Assembly (NCBI RefSeq): GCF_018860635.1
Contig: NZ_JAHKPT010000004.1
Location: forward strand, 124,001-188,000
Direction: 5' to 3'
Length of the DNA: 64,000 nucleotides
DNA from: Aliiglaciecola lipolytica
GTDB lineage: Bacteria > Pseudomonadota > Gammaproteobacteria > Enterobacterales > Alteromonadaceae
The notes under the pieces are model-generated. The model saw nothing but the letters and a program-made list of their open reading frames with translations, made no database searches and was not told the origin of the DNA. Shown one piece after another: positions 8,590-17,994 of the stretch. Within the stretch, counting starts at the first letter, position 1. Each line of letters begins with the position of its first letter. The position numbers were made by a program, and so were the translations under genes.

Positions 8590-9930
8590 ATGGGCTCAAG
8601 AAAATATTTTGGTACAGATGGTATTCGCGGCAAAGTTGGCGAAAGTGTGATCAATCCTGAGTTTGTAATGAAGCTAGGTTGGGCGGCTGGAAAGGTGCTA
8701 GCAGGCCAAGGCACAAACAAAGTACTGATCGGTAAAGATACACGGATATCTGGATATATGCTTGAGTCTTGTTTGGAAGCCGGTTTATCCGCTGCGGGCA
8801 TTAATATTGGGCTACTCGGCCCGATGCCAACTCCAGCTATAGCCTATTTAACCAAAACTTTTCGTTCTGAAGCGGGAATTGTAATCAGTGCTTCTCACAA
8901 CCCATTTTACGATAACGGAATAAAATTTTTTTCCGCTAATGGTTATAAATTAGATGACGAAATAGAACTCGCTATTGAAAAGGAAATGGAAAAACCTATG
9001 GTATGCGTTGCCTCTGATAAATTAGGTAAGGCTTATCGGATTGAAGATGCTGCAGGTCGATACATCGAGTTTTGTAAAGGTAACTTCCCCTCTGATCTGA
9101 ATCTCAAAAGTTTAAAAATAGTGGTCGATTGCGCCCATGGTGCGACCTACCATATAGCTCCGAATGTACTGGAGGAGCTAGGCGCTGAAGTTATTGAAAT
9201 TGGTACTACTCCCGATGGTTTAAACATCAATAAAGGGGTGGGAGCAACCTCAATGAAAGCGATTCAGGAAAGCGTGTTAGAACACAACGCAGATTTAGGT
9301 TTTGCCTTAGATGGTGATGGTGACCGCATTATGATGGTGGATCACAAAGGTAACATTATTGACGGCGACCAACTCATTTATATCATTGCCCGAGATTCAT
9401 TAAAATCGGGACGTTTGAATGGAGGAGTGGTTGGCACGTTAATGAGTAATTTAGGGTTAGAGATTGCCTTAAACAAACTAGGTGTAGCTTTTGTAAGAAG
9501 TAATGTTGGTGATCGCTACGTAATGGAATTGTTGCAAGAACGTGGTTGGGCAATTGGTGGTGAGAACTCAGGGCATGTACTCAATTTAAATGTTACTTCT
9601 ACAGGTGACGGAATATTAGCCGGTTTGCAAGTTATTACTGCAATGTTGCGTTCTCAAATGAGTCTCCATGAATTATGCTCAGGTATGGATATGTACCCTC
9701 AAACATTGGTGAATGTTAGATTTGAGGAAGGCGAGAATCCGTTAGAAAACGCTAAAGTTAAAGAAGCTGTAATCGAAGCTGAAACAAATTTGGGTAAAAC
9801 CGGCCGAGTGTTGTTAAGAAAAAGTGGTACTGAACCACTTATTCGCGTAATGGTAGAGGCCGAAAAACAAGAAGATTCGACTAATTGGGCTGAATTTATT
9901 GCAGATGCAGTGCGTAAATTAACCAAATAG
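8590..9930 (+). CDS. glmM: Phosphoglucosamine mutase
   Basis: The enzyme converts glucosamine-6-phosphate to glucosamine-1-phosphate for UDP-GlcNAc synthesis. It has the phosphoserine loop [12 protein letters not shown], the metal loop DGDGDR, the sugar loop GGENSGH and the phosphate-binding [15 protein letters not shown] at 8590 gives [14 protein letters not shown] and 446 residues, the usual length, with AAGGA about 8 bases upstream. An in-frame GTG at 8569 would overlap folP and is less likely. Confidence 0.97.
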   Translation: MGSRKYFGTDGIRGKVGESVINPEFVMKLGWAAGKVLAGQGTNKVLIGKDTRISGYMLESCLEAGLSAAGINIGLLGPMPTPAIAYLTKTFRSEAGIVISASHNPFYDNGIKFFSANGYKLDDEIELAIEKEMEKPMVCVASDKLGKAYRIEDAAGRYIEFCKGNFPSDLNLKSLKIVVDCAHGATYHIAPNVLEELGAEVIEIGTTPDGLNINKGVGATSMKAIQESVLEHNADLGFALDGDGDRIMMVDHKGNIIDGDQLIYIIARDSLKSGRLNGGVVGTLMSNLGLEIALNKLGVAFVRSNVGDRYVMELLQERGWAIGGENSGHVLNLNVTSTGDGILAGLQVITAMLRSQMSLHELCSGMDMYPQTLVNVRFEEGENPLENAKVKEAVIEAETNLGKTGRVLLRKSGTEPLIRVMVEAEKQEDSTNWAEFIADAVRKLTK

Positions 9931-10027
9931 CTATTTAGCATCATAAATTAACGCTAGCCTACTTGTATATTTTACTAGGGTTAGTTAATATCTCGCCCGC
10001 TTTTTCGCTGGGCTAAGGAAGATTAAA

Positions 10028-10774
10028 GTGCAGAACAAACGTCGCCCTATGGTTGCAGGCAACTGGAAAATGAATGGCAGTATCGAACTTGCCAAGCAGA
10101 TGATGGACACTCTTAATGGTGCCAGTTTGCAGGAAGTCGATGTTTTGGTTTGTCCTCCGTTTCCGTTTCTAAGCGCTTTTGAACACTTTGACGGAACAAT
10201 TGGTGGACAGAATCTAAGCGAATTTAATTCTGGCGCGCACACTGGTGAAGTGTCAGGTTCAATGCTTAAATCGCTAAATTGTGACTTTGTGCTGGTCGGT
10301 CATTCTGAACGAAGAACTGATAATGGTGAAAGTGATGCCCTAGTTGCGAAAAAAGTGAGTGTGGCTTTAGAACATGGTTTAACTCCAGTATTGTGTGTAG
10401 GTGAACCAGAAGCTGTGCGTGAAAGTGGTGAGTTTTTTAATCATATTCAAGGGCAGATAGATGCTGTAATTGATGTGATTGGAATTGCTAACTTTGACAA
10501 TATTGTTGTTGCTTATGAACCGGTTTGGGCTATAGGCACTGGTAAAACGGCGAGCCCTTTACAAGCTCAAGAAGTGCACGCTTTTATTCGTGAGTATTTG
10601 AGTAAGCTAGATACTAGTGTTGCCGGTGGTTTGCGTATTTTGTATGGTGGCAGTGTTAAAGCGGCCAATGCCAATGAATTGTTTTCACAACCCGATGTTG
10701 ATGGCGGGTTGATAGGTGGGGCCAGTTTGGAACCACAGGAATTTTTAAATATTTGCTTAGCGGCAAAAGGTTAG
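10028..10774 (+). CDS. tpiA: Triosephosphate isomerase
   Basis: The 248-residue glycolytic TIM barrel interconverts dihydroxyacetone phosphate and glyceraldehyde-3-phosphate. Catalytic residues are visible in GNWKMNG (Lys), VGHSERR (His) and AYEPVWAIGTGK (Glu). The phosphate-binding ends GGSVKAAN and GGLIGGASL are present. A GTG start is used after an AAGGA ribosome site. Placement between glmM and secG is shared with pseudomonads and several other marine gammaproteobacteria rather than with E. coli. Confidence 0.97.
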   Translation: MQNKRRPMVAGNWKMNGSIELAKQMMDTLNGASLQEVDVLVCPPFPFLSAFEHFDGTIGGQNLSEFNSGAHTGEVSGSMLKSLNCDFVLVGHSERRTDNGESDALVAKKVSVALEHGLTPVLCVGEPEAVRESGEFFNHIQGQIDAVIDVIGIANFDNIVVAYEPVWAIGTGKTASPLQAQEVHAFIREYLSKLDTSVAGGLRILYGGSVKAANANELFSQPDVDGGLIGGASLEPQEFLNICLAAKG

Positions 10775-10783
10775 AGACATAAC

Positions 10784-11131
10784 ATGACGTATTTTTACGA
10801 AATTTTGATAGTTGTTTACTTAGTAGTTGCTTTGATGTTGATAGGTATGGTCCTAATACAACAAGGTAAAGGTGCAGATATGGGCGCATCTTTTGGTGGC
10901 GGTGGTTCAAATACCGTCTTTGGCTCTACTGGCTCTGGTAATTTTATGACTAGAACTACAGCGATTCTAGCCACTTTGTTTTTCGTGATTAGTCTGATTT
11001 TAGGAAATCAAACTGCTGATAAAAGCCAATCTGTTGATGAATTTGAGAACCTAGGGGTAATTGAACAGCCAGTAGATTCTGATATTCCAAATCAAGAAAA
11101 TAATAAAGAATCAAACGAGATCCCTAACTAA
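10784..11131 (+). CDS. secG: Protein translocase subunit SecG
   Basis: The 115-residue inner-membrane subunit of the SecYEG channel has two membrane helices (about 4-24 and 53-73). The conserved loop GMVLIQQGKGADMGASFGGG and TVFGSTGSGNFMTRTTA lies between and after them. The C-terminal tail is hydrophilic and acidic. It starts 9 bases after tpiA, so the two are probably co-transcribed. The downstream tRNA-Leu gene repeats the secG-leuU arrangement of E. coli. Confidence 0.95.
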   Translation: MTYFYEILIVVYLVVALMLIGMVLIQQGKGADMGASFGGGGSNTVFGSTGSGNFMTRTTAILATLFFVISLILGNQTADKSQSVDEFENLGVIEQPVDSDIPNQENNKESNEIPN

Positions 11132-11153
11132 GTATTTGATTAAATAAAACATC

Positions 11154-11238
11154 GCGGATGTGGTGGAATTGGTAGACACGCAGCCTTGAGGGGGCTGTGG
11201 CTTAGGCCGTGGGAGTTCGAGTCTCCCCATCCGCACCA
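11154..11238 (+). tRNA. leuU: tRNA-Leu (GAG)
   Basis: An 85-base type II tRNA with encoded CCA. The acceptor stem GCGGATG pairs with CATCCGC. The anticodon stem CAGCC/GGCTG holds loop TTGAGGG, giving anticodon GAG. There is a variable arm (GTGGCTTAGGCCGT region) and a T loop GTTCGAG. Closely resembles E. coli leuU and occupies the same position after secG. Confidence 0.97.
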
Positions 11239-11243
11239 AATAT

Positions 11244-11278
11244 AAAAAAGGCCACAGCAATTACTGTGGCCTTTTTTT
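11244..11278 (+). terminator. Intrinsic terminator after tRNA-Leu
   Basis: GGCCACAG (11250-11257) pairs with CTGTGGCC (11264-11271) around a 6-base loop, with A residues before and a T7 run after. It ends the tpiA-secG-tRNA transcript, so nothing downstream (for example nusA) is co-transcribed here. Confidence 0.93.
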
Positions 11279-11371
11279 GTGCTTAAACTTAACATTTTAG
11301 CTTGCATTAAAAAGCGCTATTTTAGTTTAACCAAAATAACGCTGTAAGGATCTAAGAGTATTTGCAGGTTT

Positions 11372-12643
11372 CTATACTTTATCTAGAGCTTGGCTAACAT
11401 CGGTAATGATGTCATCGATGTGCTCAATACCCACCGAAATTCTGACTAAATCAGTGCTAACGCCCGCAGCAGCCAGTTCTTCTTCGTTTAGCTGGCGATG
11501 GGTCGTTGATGCTGGATGGCAAGCCAATGATTTTGCATCTCCAATATTCACTAGGCGTAGGATCATGTTTAATGCATCGATAAATTTGGTGCCTGCTTCA
11601 AGGCCGCCAGTGATGCCAAAACTCAAGACACCAGATGCTTTGCCTGAAGTGATATTTTTACAGTTCTCATGGTAAGGACTATCAGGTAGGGCTGCATAGT
11701 TCACCCATTCGACTTTATCGTGTTTGAGTAAATAAGCCGCTAACTTTTCTGCATTTTCACAATGGCGATCCATCCGTAAACCAAGGGTTTCTAATCCTTG
11801 TAGTATTTGAAATGAATTTAAAGGAGATATTGCTGCACCGGTATTTCTAAGTGGACCCACACGGCAACGACCTATGTATGCTGCCGGACCTAGGGCTTCG
11901 GTATACACCACACCGTGATAAGATGGATCAGGTTCATTTAGGATTGCAAAACGCTGTTTGTTTTTAACCCAATCAAATTTACCGGAATCAACGATAACTC
12001 CGCCTACTGACGTTCCGTGTCCACCAATGTATTTGGTGAGTGAATGCACAACAATATGAGCGCCTAATTCAAAGGGTCTGCATAAGTAGGGGGTGGCAAC
12101 TGTATTATCAACAATTAATGGTACACCATGCTTGTCGGCAATCTCTGCCAAGCGTTTAATATCAACCACGTTACCTGCTGGGTTGCCGATGGATTCACAA
12201 AAAATCGCTTTAGTTTTATCATCAATGGATTTTTCAAAGTTATCAAAATCATCATATGAAACCATGCGAGTTTCGATACCTTGACGAGGCAAAGCGTGGG
12301 CAAATAGATTATAAGTACCGCCATACAATTGACTTGTGCTTACAATGTTGTCGCCGGCTTCACAGATGCATTGAATCGCGTAGGTAATGGCTGCCATACC
12401 TGAAGATACACAGACCGCAGCAATACCACCTTCCATTGCTGCGACGCGCTTCTCAAGGACGTCAGTTGTTGGATTCATTATTCGTGTGTAGATATTTCCT
12501 GCAACTTTAAGGTCAAATAAATCTGCGCCATGTTGTGTATCATCAAACGTATAAGAGGTGGTCTGATATATTGGAACCGCAGCGGCTTTAGTGGTTTCTT
12601 CTGATTTATACCCTTCATGTAATGCTATTGACTCTAATTTCAT
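11372..12643 (-). CDS. metY: O-acetylhomoserine (thiol)-lyase/sulfhydrylase, Cys/Met PLP family
   Basis: The 423-residue PLP enzyme of the trans-sulfuration fold probably makes homocysteine from O-acetylhomoserine and sulfide. PLP-site features are visible: SSGMAAITYAI, VDNTVATPYLCRP and the Schiff-base lysine in HSLTKYIGGHG. The long form and NIGDAKSLACHPASTTH are typical of MetY rather than MetB/MetC. It stands alone on the minus strand between tRNA-Leu and pnp, where rimP-nusA-infB usually lie. Substrate preference (acetyl- or succinylhomoserine) cannot be read from sequence. Confidence 0.88.
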   Translation of the reverse strand: MKLESIALHEGYKSEETTKAAAVPIYQTTSYTFDDTQHGADLFDLKVAGNIYTRIMNPTTDVLEKRVAAMEGGIAAVCVSSGMAAITYAIQCICEAGDNIVSTSQLYGGTYNLFAHALPRQGIETRMVSYDDFDNFEKSIDDKTKAIFCESIGNPAGNVVDIKRLAEIADKHGVPLIVDNTVATPYLCRPFELGAHIVVHSLTKYIGGHGTSVGGVIVDSGKFDWVKNKQRFAILNEPDPSYHGVVYTEALGPAAYIGRCRVGPLRNTGAAISPLNSFQILQGLETLGLRMDRHCENAEKLAAYLLKHDKVEWVNYAALPDSPYHENCKNITSGKASGVLSFGITGGLEAGTKFIDALNMILRLVNIGDAKSLACHPASTTHRQLNEEELAAAGVSTDLVRISVGIEHIDDIITDVSQALDKV

Positions 12644-12735
12644 TATTTTTCTCTGTAAGGTTGAGGTGATCTACTTATTTAAGTATTTGGAAAACTTATG
12701 ATAGTTAAGGAAGTATTACCAGTAAAATCGATTTA

Positions 12736-12775
12736 GTTATTAATCATTCAAAACCGTTAGAAGGTAATTAATAAC
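12736..12775. repeat. 9-bp inverted repeat upstream of the metY-like gene
   Basis: GTTATTAAT (12736-12744) and ATTAATAAC (12767-12775) are perfect inverted copies 22 bases apart, between the barrel-protein gene and metY. It is AT-rich and could be an operator, a weak terminator or chance. No MetJ-type AGACGTCT box was seen. Confidence 0.3.
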
Positions 12776-12814
12776 CCTGCCAAATGAAATCTGCAGTGAT
12801 CGATAGATGATTAA

Positions 12815-13549
12815 TTAAAAGGATTTTCCGATAAATATTCTAAAAACGTTATCTCTGGCGGCACTGGAAACGCCGGCTAAATAACTAACTGAATATGAAA
12901 TGCCTTCTACCTTGCCAGAAATCGAGGGACCAATTTGGTGGCTATATTGATTTGTACTACCAAAATCACCAATTTTACCTAGCTGATTGAAGGAACTGAG
13001 CCCTAATGAGAGATTTTTGTCGGTTTTAAAGGTTATGCCAGTGCGCGATTCTAAATAGGTTCCAGTGGCAGGGTTGTCACCACCTATATCCCAACTAAAC
13101 GAAAGTACTTGGGTAAGAGCCCATTTAGGAGCAAATGACCACCTATTCGTCCATTTGAACGATAAGCCTTCACTTCGATGGGCTTTGCGAGTTTTTATAT
13201 CAAATCGAACGGCACTGTCCCATATTCCATCCTCTTTGTGCTGAAATTGCCATAACAAATCAGCTGAAATAGAGTCAAGTTCATAGCTTCCTGTAGTATC
13301 TCGTACCTGACCAACTAAGCGTAATCGCACAGAATCACTAATCGATTTTTGAACGTTCATTCTTGCTACCATTTGTTCTCTTTCACCATCTTCACTTGGT
13401 GTGTAAGCAGCACGAAATTGGAAGGATTGATCGTTGGGTTTTACTATTGGACCAGTCACACCGCTGGTGTTATTCGCATTTGCATTAAAACTAATACAAA
13501 GTACAAACAGAATTTTAAATGATAACTTTGTTCGCTTGATTGATGGCAT
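12815..13549 (-). CDS. Secreted putative outer-membrane beta-barrel protein
   Basis: Unrecognised protein of 244 residues. It has a signal peptide (cleavage likely after NANA at about residue 26) and then many alternating polar/aromatic strands such as SFQFRAAYT, VRLRLVGQV, ADLLWQFQH and LTQVLSFSWDIGG. It ends in Phe (FIGKSF), the usual C-terminal signature for BAM-dependent outer-membrane insertion. About 8-10 strands can be drawn, so a small barrel or a DUF481-like protein is likely. No function can be assigned. It is transcribed toward metY with a 171-base gap. Confidence 0.65.
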   Translation of the reverse strand: MPSIKRTKLSFKILFVLCISFNANANNTSGVTGPIVKPNDQSFQFRAAYTPSEDGEREQMVARMNVQKSISDSVRLRLVGQVRDTTGSYELDSISADLLWQFQHKEDGIWDSAVRFDIKTRKAHRSEGLSFKWTNRWSFAPKWALTQVLSFSWDIGGDNPATGTYLESRTGITFKTDKNLSLGLSSFNQLGKIGDFGSTNQYSHQIGPSISGKVEGISYSVSYLAGVSSAARDNVFRIFIGKSF

Positions 13550-13859
13550 TATTACATTTTTGTTACGTTTTTATGACTAACTGAGAGTGTAATCTAAATA
13601 ACTATTAGTGCAAAAACTAATTTGCGGTTTCGACCTAGATTTACTTATTACTTTAGACCAAGGTTTAAAATATATCACTCAACTATTGCTTAGTGATCCT
13701 CTGCTTATTGTTATTTGAACGAAGTTAATCAGTAAAAATGCCGAAAAACGTAAATTAACCTAGATTAAATATAAATTTCACTGTCGATTTGCCCTTCATA
13801 TAGCTATACTATGCGCCGCATTTGAAAGCGATATAAGAAAATATTAAAAAGGATAAATA
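13550..13859. other. Divergent intergenic region between barrel gene and pnp
   Basis: 310 bases without a gene. It must hold promoters for both flanking genes and the pnp leader. A TATACT element near 13804 is a possible -10 for pnp, but no convincing -35 is seen at the right spacing. rpsO, which normally lies here directly upstream of pnp, is absent. Confidence 0.4.
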
Positions 13860-15971
13860 GTGACTCCTATTACTAAAACATTTCAGTATGGACAACATAC
13901 TGTAACGCTAGAAACGGGTGTAATTGCTCGTCAAGCAACCGCTGCGGTTATGGCCAGCATGGACGATACTTCTGTATTAGTCAGTGTTGTTGGTAAAAAA
14001 GATGCCAAAGCTGGGCAAGACTTCTTCCCATTAACGGTTAACTACCAAGAAAAAGCATACGCTGCTGGTAAAATACCAGGTGGCTTTTTTAAACGTGAAG
14101 GTCGTCCCTCTGAAAGTGAGACACTTATTGCACGTTTGATCGACCGTCCAATCCGTCCTCTATTTCCAGACGGCTTCATGAACGAAGTTCAAATTATCAT
14201 TACCGTTGTTTCTGCTAATCCAGAAATTCCTACCGATATCATCTCTCTAATTGGTACTTCTGCGGCTCTTGCGATTTCAGGCATTCCATTTAACGGACCT
14301 GTTGGCGCTGCACGTGTTGGTTACAAAGAAGGTGAGTACATTCTAAATACCCTAACTTCAGAACTTGAAACAAGCGAATTAGATTTGGTTGTAGCTGGTA
14401 CTGAAAGTGCAGTACTTATGGTTGAATCAGAAGCTAGTATTCTTTCTGAAGAAGTGATGCTTGGTGCTGTAATGTACGGACACGAGCAAAGCCAAGCTGT
14501 AGTGAATGCTGTACGTGAATTTGCTGCAGAAGTTGCGACGCCTAAGTGGGAATGGTCAGCTGTTGAAGAAAACACTGAACTTAAGAGCAAAATCAAAGAA
14601 TTAGCTGAAGCAGGCATGACAGAAGCGTATCAGATTTCAGACAAAATGGTGCGTAAAGACGCTGTTGTTGCTGTCACTGAAAAAGCGGTAGCCGCTATTT
14701 TAGAAGCTGATCCTGAGCAAGACCCGAAAGAAGTGTCGGAAATGCTGCACGATCTTGAAAGTGATGTTGTACGTTCTCGTATACTAGCTGGTGAGCCGCG
14801 TATTGATGGTCGCGAACCAGATATGATCAGAGCGTTACATGTCAATACTGGCATTCTTCCTAGAACTCATGGTTCTGCTCTTTTCACACGTGGTGAAACT
14901 CAAGCATTAGTTGCTGCTACCCTTGGTACAGAACGTGATGCACAGATGATTGATGAACTAGGTGGCATGGCTAGCAGTCGCTTCATGTTGCATTATAACT
15001 TCCCTCCATACTGTGTAGGCGAAACTGGTTTTGTTGGTTCTCCTAAGCGTCGTGAAATTGGTCATGGTCGTTTGGCAAAACGTGGTATTCAAGCGGTTAT
15101 GCCGTCTGAAGCAGAGTTTCCATATGTAGTCCGTGTTGTGTCAGAAATTACAGAATCAAACGGTTCTTCTTCTATGGCTTCAGTATGTGGTACATCTTTG
15201 GCACTTATGGATGCGGGTGTTCCGATTAAAGCTTCTGTAGCAGGTATTGCTATGGGCTTAGTGAAAAGTGACGAAAACTTCGTTGTTTTATCTGACATTC
15301 TAGGGGATGAAGATCACCTAGGTGATATGGACTTTAAAGTTGCTGGTACTACTGATGGTATTACTGCACTTCAAATGGACATTAAAATCGAAGGTATTAC
15401 CCAAGAAATCATGCAAAAAGCCCTTAAGCAAGCTAAAGAAGCTCGCTTACATATCTTGGGTGTTATGGATGAAGCGCTTGGTGGTCACCGCGATGAAATG
15501 TCTGAATTCGCCCCGCGTATCTATACTCTTAAAATCGACCAGGATAAAATCCGCGATGTTATTGGTAAAGGCGGCGCAATGATCCGTGCGATCACTGAAG
15601 AGTCAGATACTAATATTGAAATTGAAGACGACGGTACTATTAAGATATTTGCTACTGAATTAGCTAAAGCAGAAATTGCGATTGCTAAAATTGAGCAAGT
15701 AACTGCTGAAGTAGAAGCGGGCAAAACTTACCACGGTAAAGTGACTCGTATTGTTGATTTCGGTGCATTCGTTGAAGTGTTACCAGGTAAAGAAGGTCTT
15801 GTACATATTTCACAAATCGCTCACGAGCGTGTGAATAAAGTTTCTGATTATCTTTCTGAAGGCCAAATGGTCGATGTGAAAGTAATGGAAATTGACCGTC
15901 AGAACCGTGTGCGCTTAAGCATCAAAGAGCTGTTAGAAAAACCAGCTGCTGAAGCACCATCAGAAGACTAA
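13860..15971 (+). CDS. pnp: Polyribonucleotide nucleotidyltransferase (PNPase)
   Basis: The 703-residue 3'-5' phosphorolytic exoribonuclease is an RNA degradosome component. It has two RNase PH domains (about 10-210 and 310-540) with [23 protein letters not shown] and [17 protein letters not shown] domain ([18 protein letters not shown]) and an S1 domain ([27 protein letters not shown]) follow. The start is GTG, with AAAAAGGA 6 bases upstream. The lack of rpsO upstream means the usual rpsO-pnp leader cleaved by RNase III is not in its standard form. Confidence 0.98.
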   Translation: MTPITKTFQYGQHTVTLETGVIARQATAAVMASMDDTSVLVSVVGKKDAKAGQDFFPLTVNYQEKAYAAGKIPGGFFKREGRPSESETLIARLIDRPIRPLFPDGFMNEVQIIITVVSANPEIPTDIISLIGTSAALAISGIPFNGPVGAARVGYKEGEYILNTLTSELETSELDLVVAGTESAVLMVESEASILSEEVMLGAVMYGHEQSQAVVNAVREFAAEVATPKWEWSAVEENTELKSKIKELAEAGMTEAYQISDKMVRKDAVVAVTEKAVAAILEADPEQDPKEVSEMLHDLESDVVRSRILAGEPRIDGREPDMIRALHVNTGILPRTHGSALFTRGETQALVAATLGTERDAQMIDELGGMASSRFMLHYNFPPYCVGETGFVGSPKRREIGHGRLAKRGIQAVMPSEAEFPYVVRVVSEITESNGSSSMASVCGTSLALMDAGVPIKASVAGIAMGLVKSDENFVVLSDILGDEDHLGDMDFKVAGTTDGITALQMDIKIEGITQEIMQKALKQAKEARLHILGVMDEALGGHRDEMSEFAPRIYTLKIDQDKIRDVIGKGGAMIRAITEESDTNIEIEDDGTIKIFATELAKAEIAIAKIEQVTAEVEAGKTYHGKVTRIVDFGAFVEVLPGKEGLVHISQIAHERVNKVSDYLSEGQMVDVKVMEIDRQNRVRLSIKELLEKPAAEAPSED

Positions 15972-15991
15972 TCTTCAAATTTATATGACAT

Positions 15992-16018
15992 AAAAAAGGA
16001 GCGCTAAGCTCCTTTTTT
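15992..16018 (+). terminator. Intrinsic terminator after pnp
   Basis: GGAGC (15998-16002) pairs with GCTCC (16008-16012); flanking A6 and T6 runs extend the stem. It ends the pnp transcript before the DUF1244 gene. Confidence 0.85.
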
Positions 16019-16056
16019 GATTTTTACTAAATTGATTATCAATCGCAGGATTTATA

Positions 16057-16365
16057 ATGGATAAACAAACAGAAATTGAAATACAAGCGGCTACTTTTAG
16101 ACGTTTGTTGAAACATTTAGATGATAATAAAGATGTACAAAACATCGATCTGATGATTTTGGCGGACTTTTGCCGTAATTGTTTGGGCAAATGGTACAAG
16201 GCTGCAGCACAAGAAAAAGGGATAGAGATCGATTACGAACAAGCCCGTGAAAAAATATACGGTATTCCTTACGCACAGTGGAAGGAAAAATACCAAGCCA
16301 AAGCAACGCCAGAACAATTAGCGGCTTTTGATGCCAGACAAGCACAAAAAGGCGGCTGTAACTAA
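16057..16365 (+). CDS. DUF1244 family protein
   Basis: The 102-residue cytoplasmic helical protein matches the DUF1244 pattern: AATFRRLLKHLDDNKDVQNIDLM, FCRNCLGKWY with two cysteines, and YGIPYAQWKEKYQ. A Cys appears again at the C terminus (KGGCN). Function is unknown; the conserved cysteines suggest metal or redox chemistry but this is inference. The AGGA ribosome site is well placed. It stands between the pnp terminator and the peptidase gene. Confidence 0.85.
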   Translation: MDKQTEIEIQAATFRRLLKHLDDNKDVQNIDLMILADFCRNCLGKWYKAAAQEKGIEIDYEQAREKIYGIPYAQWKEKYQAKATPEQLAAFDARQAQKGGCN

Positions 16366-16491
16366 GTTACTGATGACGGTAACTTAGTTAATTGCGAATA
16401 TGCTTATTAGCAACTAAAGTTATTTAAATTATCTAGTCAACCGTTCTAATCTATACATAGACATAACAAGTAACGACAGTTCGGAGTAAGC

Positions 16492-17829
16492 ATGTTCCCC
16501 GAGAATAACGTATTAGAACAGCTTTATAGCAGCGCCAGAATTGCTCAATTAGACAAACCCCACGTATTTCCCCAAGATTTATTGGAATACCTTGCCGACC
16601 CCTTTTTTGCTGATACTGATTTTATGAGCAAGCAAGTTGTGGGGCATTCATATTTAGGCCAACCCATACAAAAGGTTACTGTTGGCAAAGGCAACATAGC
16701 GATTTTATTTTGGTCACAAATGCACGGTGATGAGCCAACGGCAACCGCGGCTTTGTTGGATTTAATTCAGTTTTTCCAGCAAAACAAAACACGTGCTTGG
16801 TTGAACGAGATTCTAGACAAAGTTACCTTGCATATAGTGCCAATGTTGAATCCAGATGGTGCACAGCAGCAAACTAGAGAAAATGCACAGGGCATCGACA
16901 TAAACCGAGATGCTGCAGCGTTACAAACCCCCGAAGGTAAAGTATTAAAATCATTGTTCGACAATATTAAGCCACTTTTTGCTTTCAACCTCCACGATCA
17001 GTCGAAATATTATCGTATTGAGGACACTTTGAAGCCGGTAGAAATGGCGTTTCTCGCGCCCGCAGGCGACGCTCAGGAAAGTATCCCTGAACATAGGTGT
17101 AATGCCATGAAATTAATCGCTGCGATGCTTTCAGATATGTCTGATGAATTATTTGCAAAGGTTGCAAAGTATCAAGATAGTTATTCACCGCGGGCTTTTG
17201 GTGATCTCGCTTGCAGCCAAGGAGTTGCTTGCGTGTTAATCGAATCTGGGGCAACTTTTAACGATTCAAATAGACAAAATGCTAGACGCTTAAATTTTTT
17301 ATGTTTATTGCATAGTATTCATCATATTGCCGAGCAGTCATACAACAAAGTGCTAGAGTTCGATTACAATTCTTTACCATTTAATATTGAAAACGGGTTG
17401 AGCGATCTAATCATACGGGGCTTGAACGTCGATACCGTAAATGCCAGTTTCAGTGTCGATGTGGCGATTAAACAGCAACACCAAAAGCTAGCACTTATTA
17501 GTGAATTAGGTGACTTACAACAATTAGGTGCTTATGAAGTATTAAATGCCCATAACTTTAGCTATGCACCTGGCAATACTTTTGAAGTAAACCAACCTAT
17601 TGATTTAAACAAAGATAAATATATATCGTTGTTACGTAATGGATTTTGTCGGTTCAGTGGTGATATATCTTTAATTAATCAATTAACTGACTGGCCGATT
17701 ATTAAAGTACCTGGGGAGTCGGAACCTGCTGGGTTTTGGCGTAAAAACATGCCTCCAACTTGGTTAATGTTATTTAATGACCAAGTCAAAGCTGCGTTAT
17801 TAGAAGGGAAATTGATCGTTTTGGAGTAG
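16492..17829 (+). CDS. M14-type zinc carboxypeptidase-like protein
   Basis: The 445-residue protein has zinc-ligand motifs of the M14 fold: HGDEPTA (His and Glu) and a third ligand in FNLHDQ. MLNPDGAQQQTRENAQGIDINRD is the usual carboxypeptidase Asn/Arg loop. A likely catalytic Glu lies in CVLIESG. No signal peptide is visible, so it appears cytoplasmic, perhaps trimming imported peptides or deacylating amino acids. The C-terminal ~140 residues are not part of the catalytic core. GGAG precedes the ATG by about 6 bases. Confidence 0.8.
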   Translation: MFPENNVLEQLYSSARIAQLDKPHVFPQDLLEYLADPFFADTDFMSKQVVGHSYLGQPIQKVTVGKGNIAILFWSQMHGDEPTATAALLDLIQFFQQNKTRAWLNEILDKVTLHIVPMLNPDGAQQQTRENAQGIDINRDAAALQTPEGKVLKSLFDNIKPLFAFNLHDQSKYYRIEDTLKPVEMAFLAPAGDAQESIPEHRCNAMKLIAAMLSDMSDELFAKVAKYQDSYSPRAFGDLACSQGVACVLIESGATFNDSNRQNARRLNFLCLLHSIHHIAEQSYNKVLEFDYNSLPFNIENGLSDLIIRGLNVDTVNASFSVDVAIKQQHQKLALISELGDLQQLGAYEVLNAHNFSYAPGNTFEVNQPIDLNKDKYISLLRNGFCRFSGDISLINQLTDWPIIKVPGESEPAGFWRKNMPPTWLMLFNDQVKAALLEGKLIVLE

Positions 17830-17994
17830 ATGTCGGAATTCATCTTATCAATACATAATTAAGCAAATCCTATAGAAACGTCTTGATTATCATTCATTAC
17901 CGTTAAAATTTCTTAAGCTAAATGTCGTATTTACAAGGCATTTTTTAGAAAATGCGATAAGCTATTTGTTCGCCCAAAAAGGTTAGGGATAAAA

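Noticed and set aside
10028-10774. tpiA between glmM and secG as a sign of gene transfer
   Set aside because: The same order is known in pseudomonads and other gammaproteobacteria, so it is ordinary.
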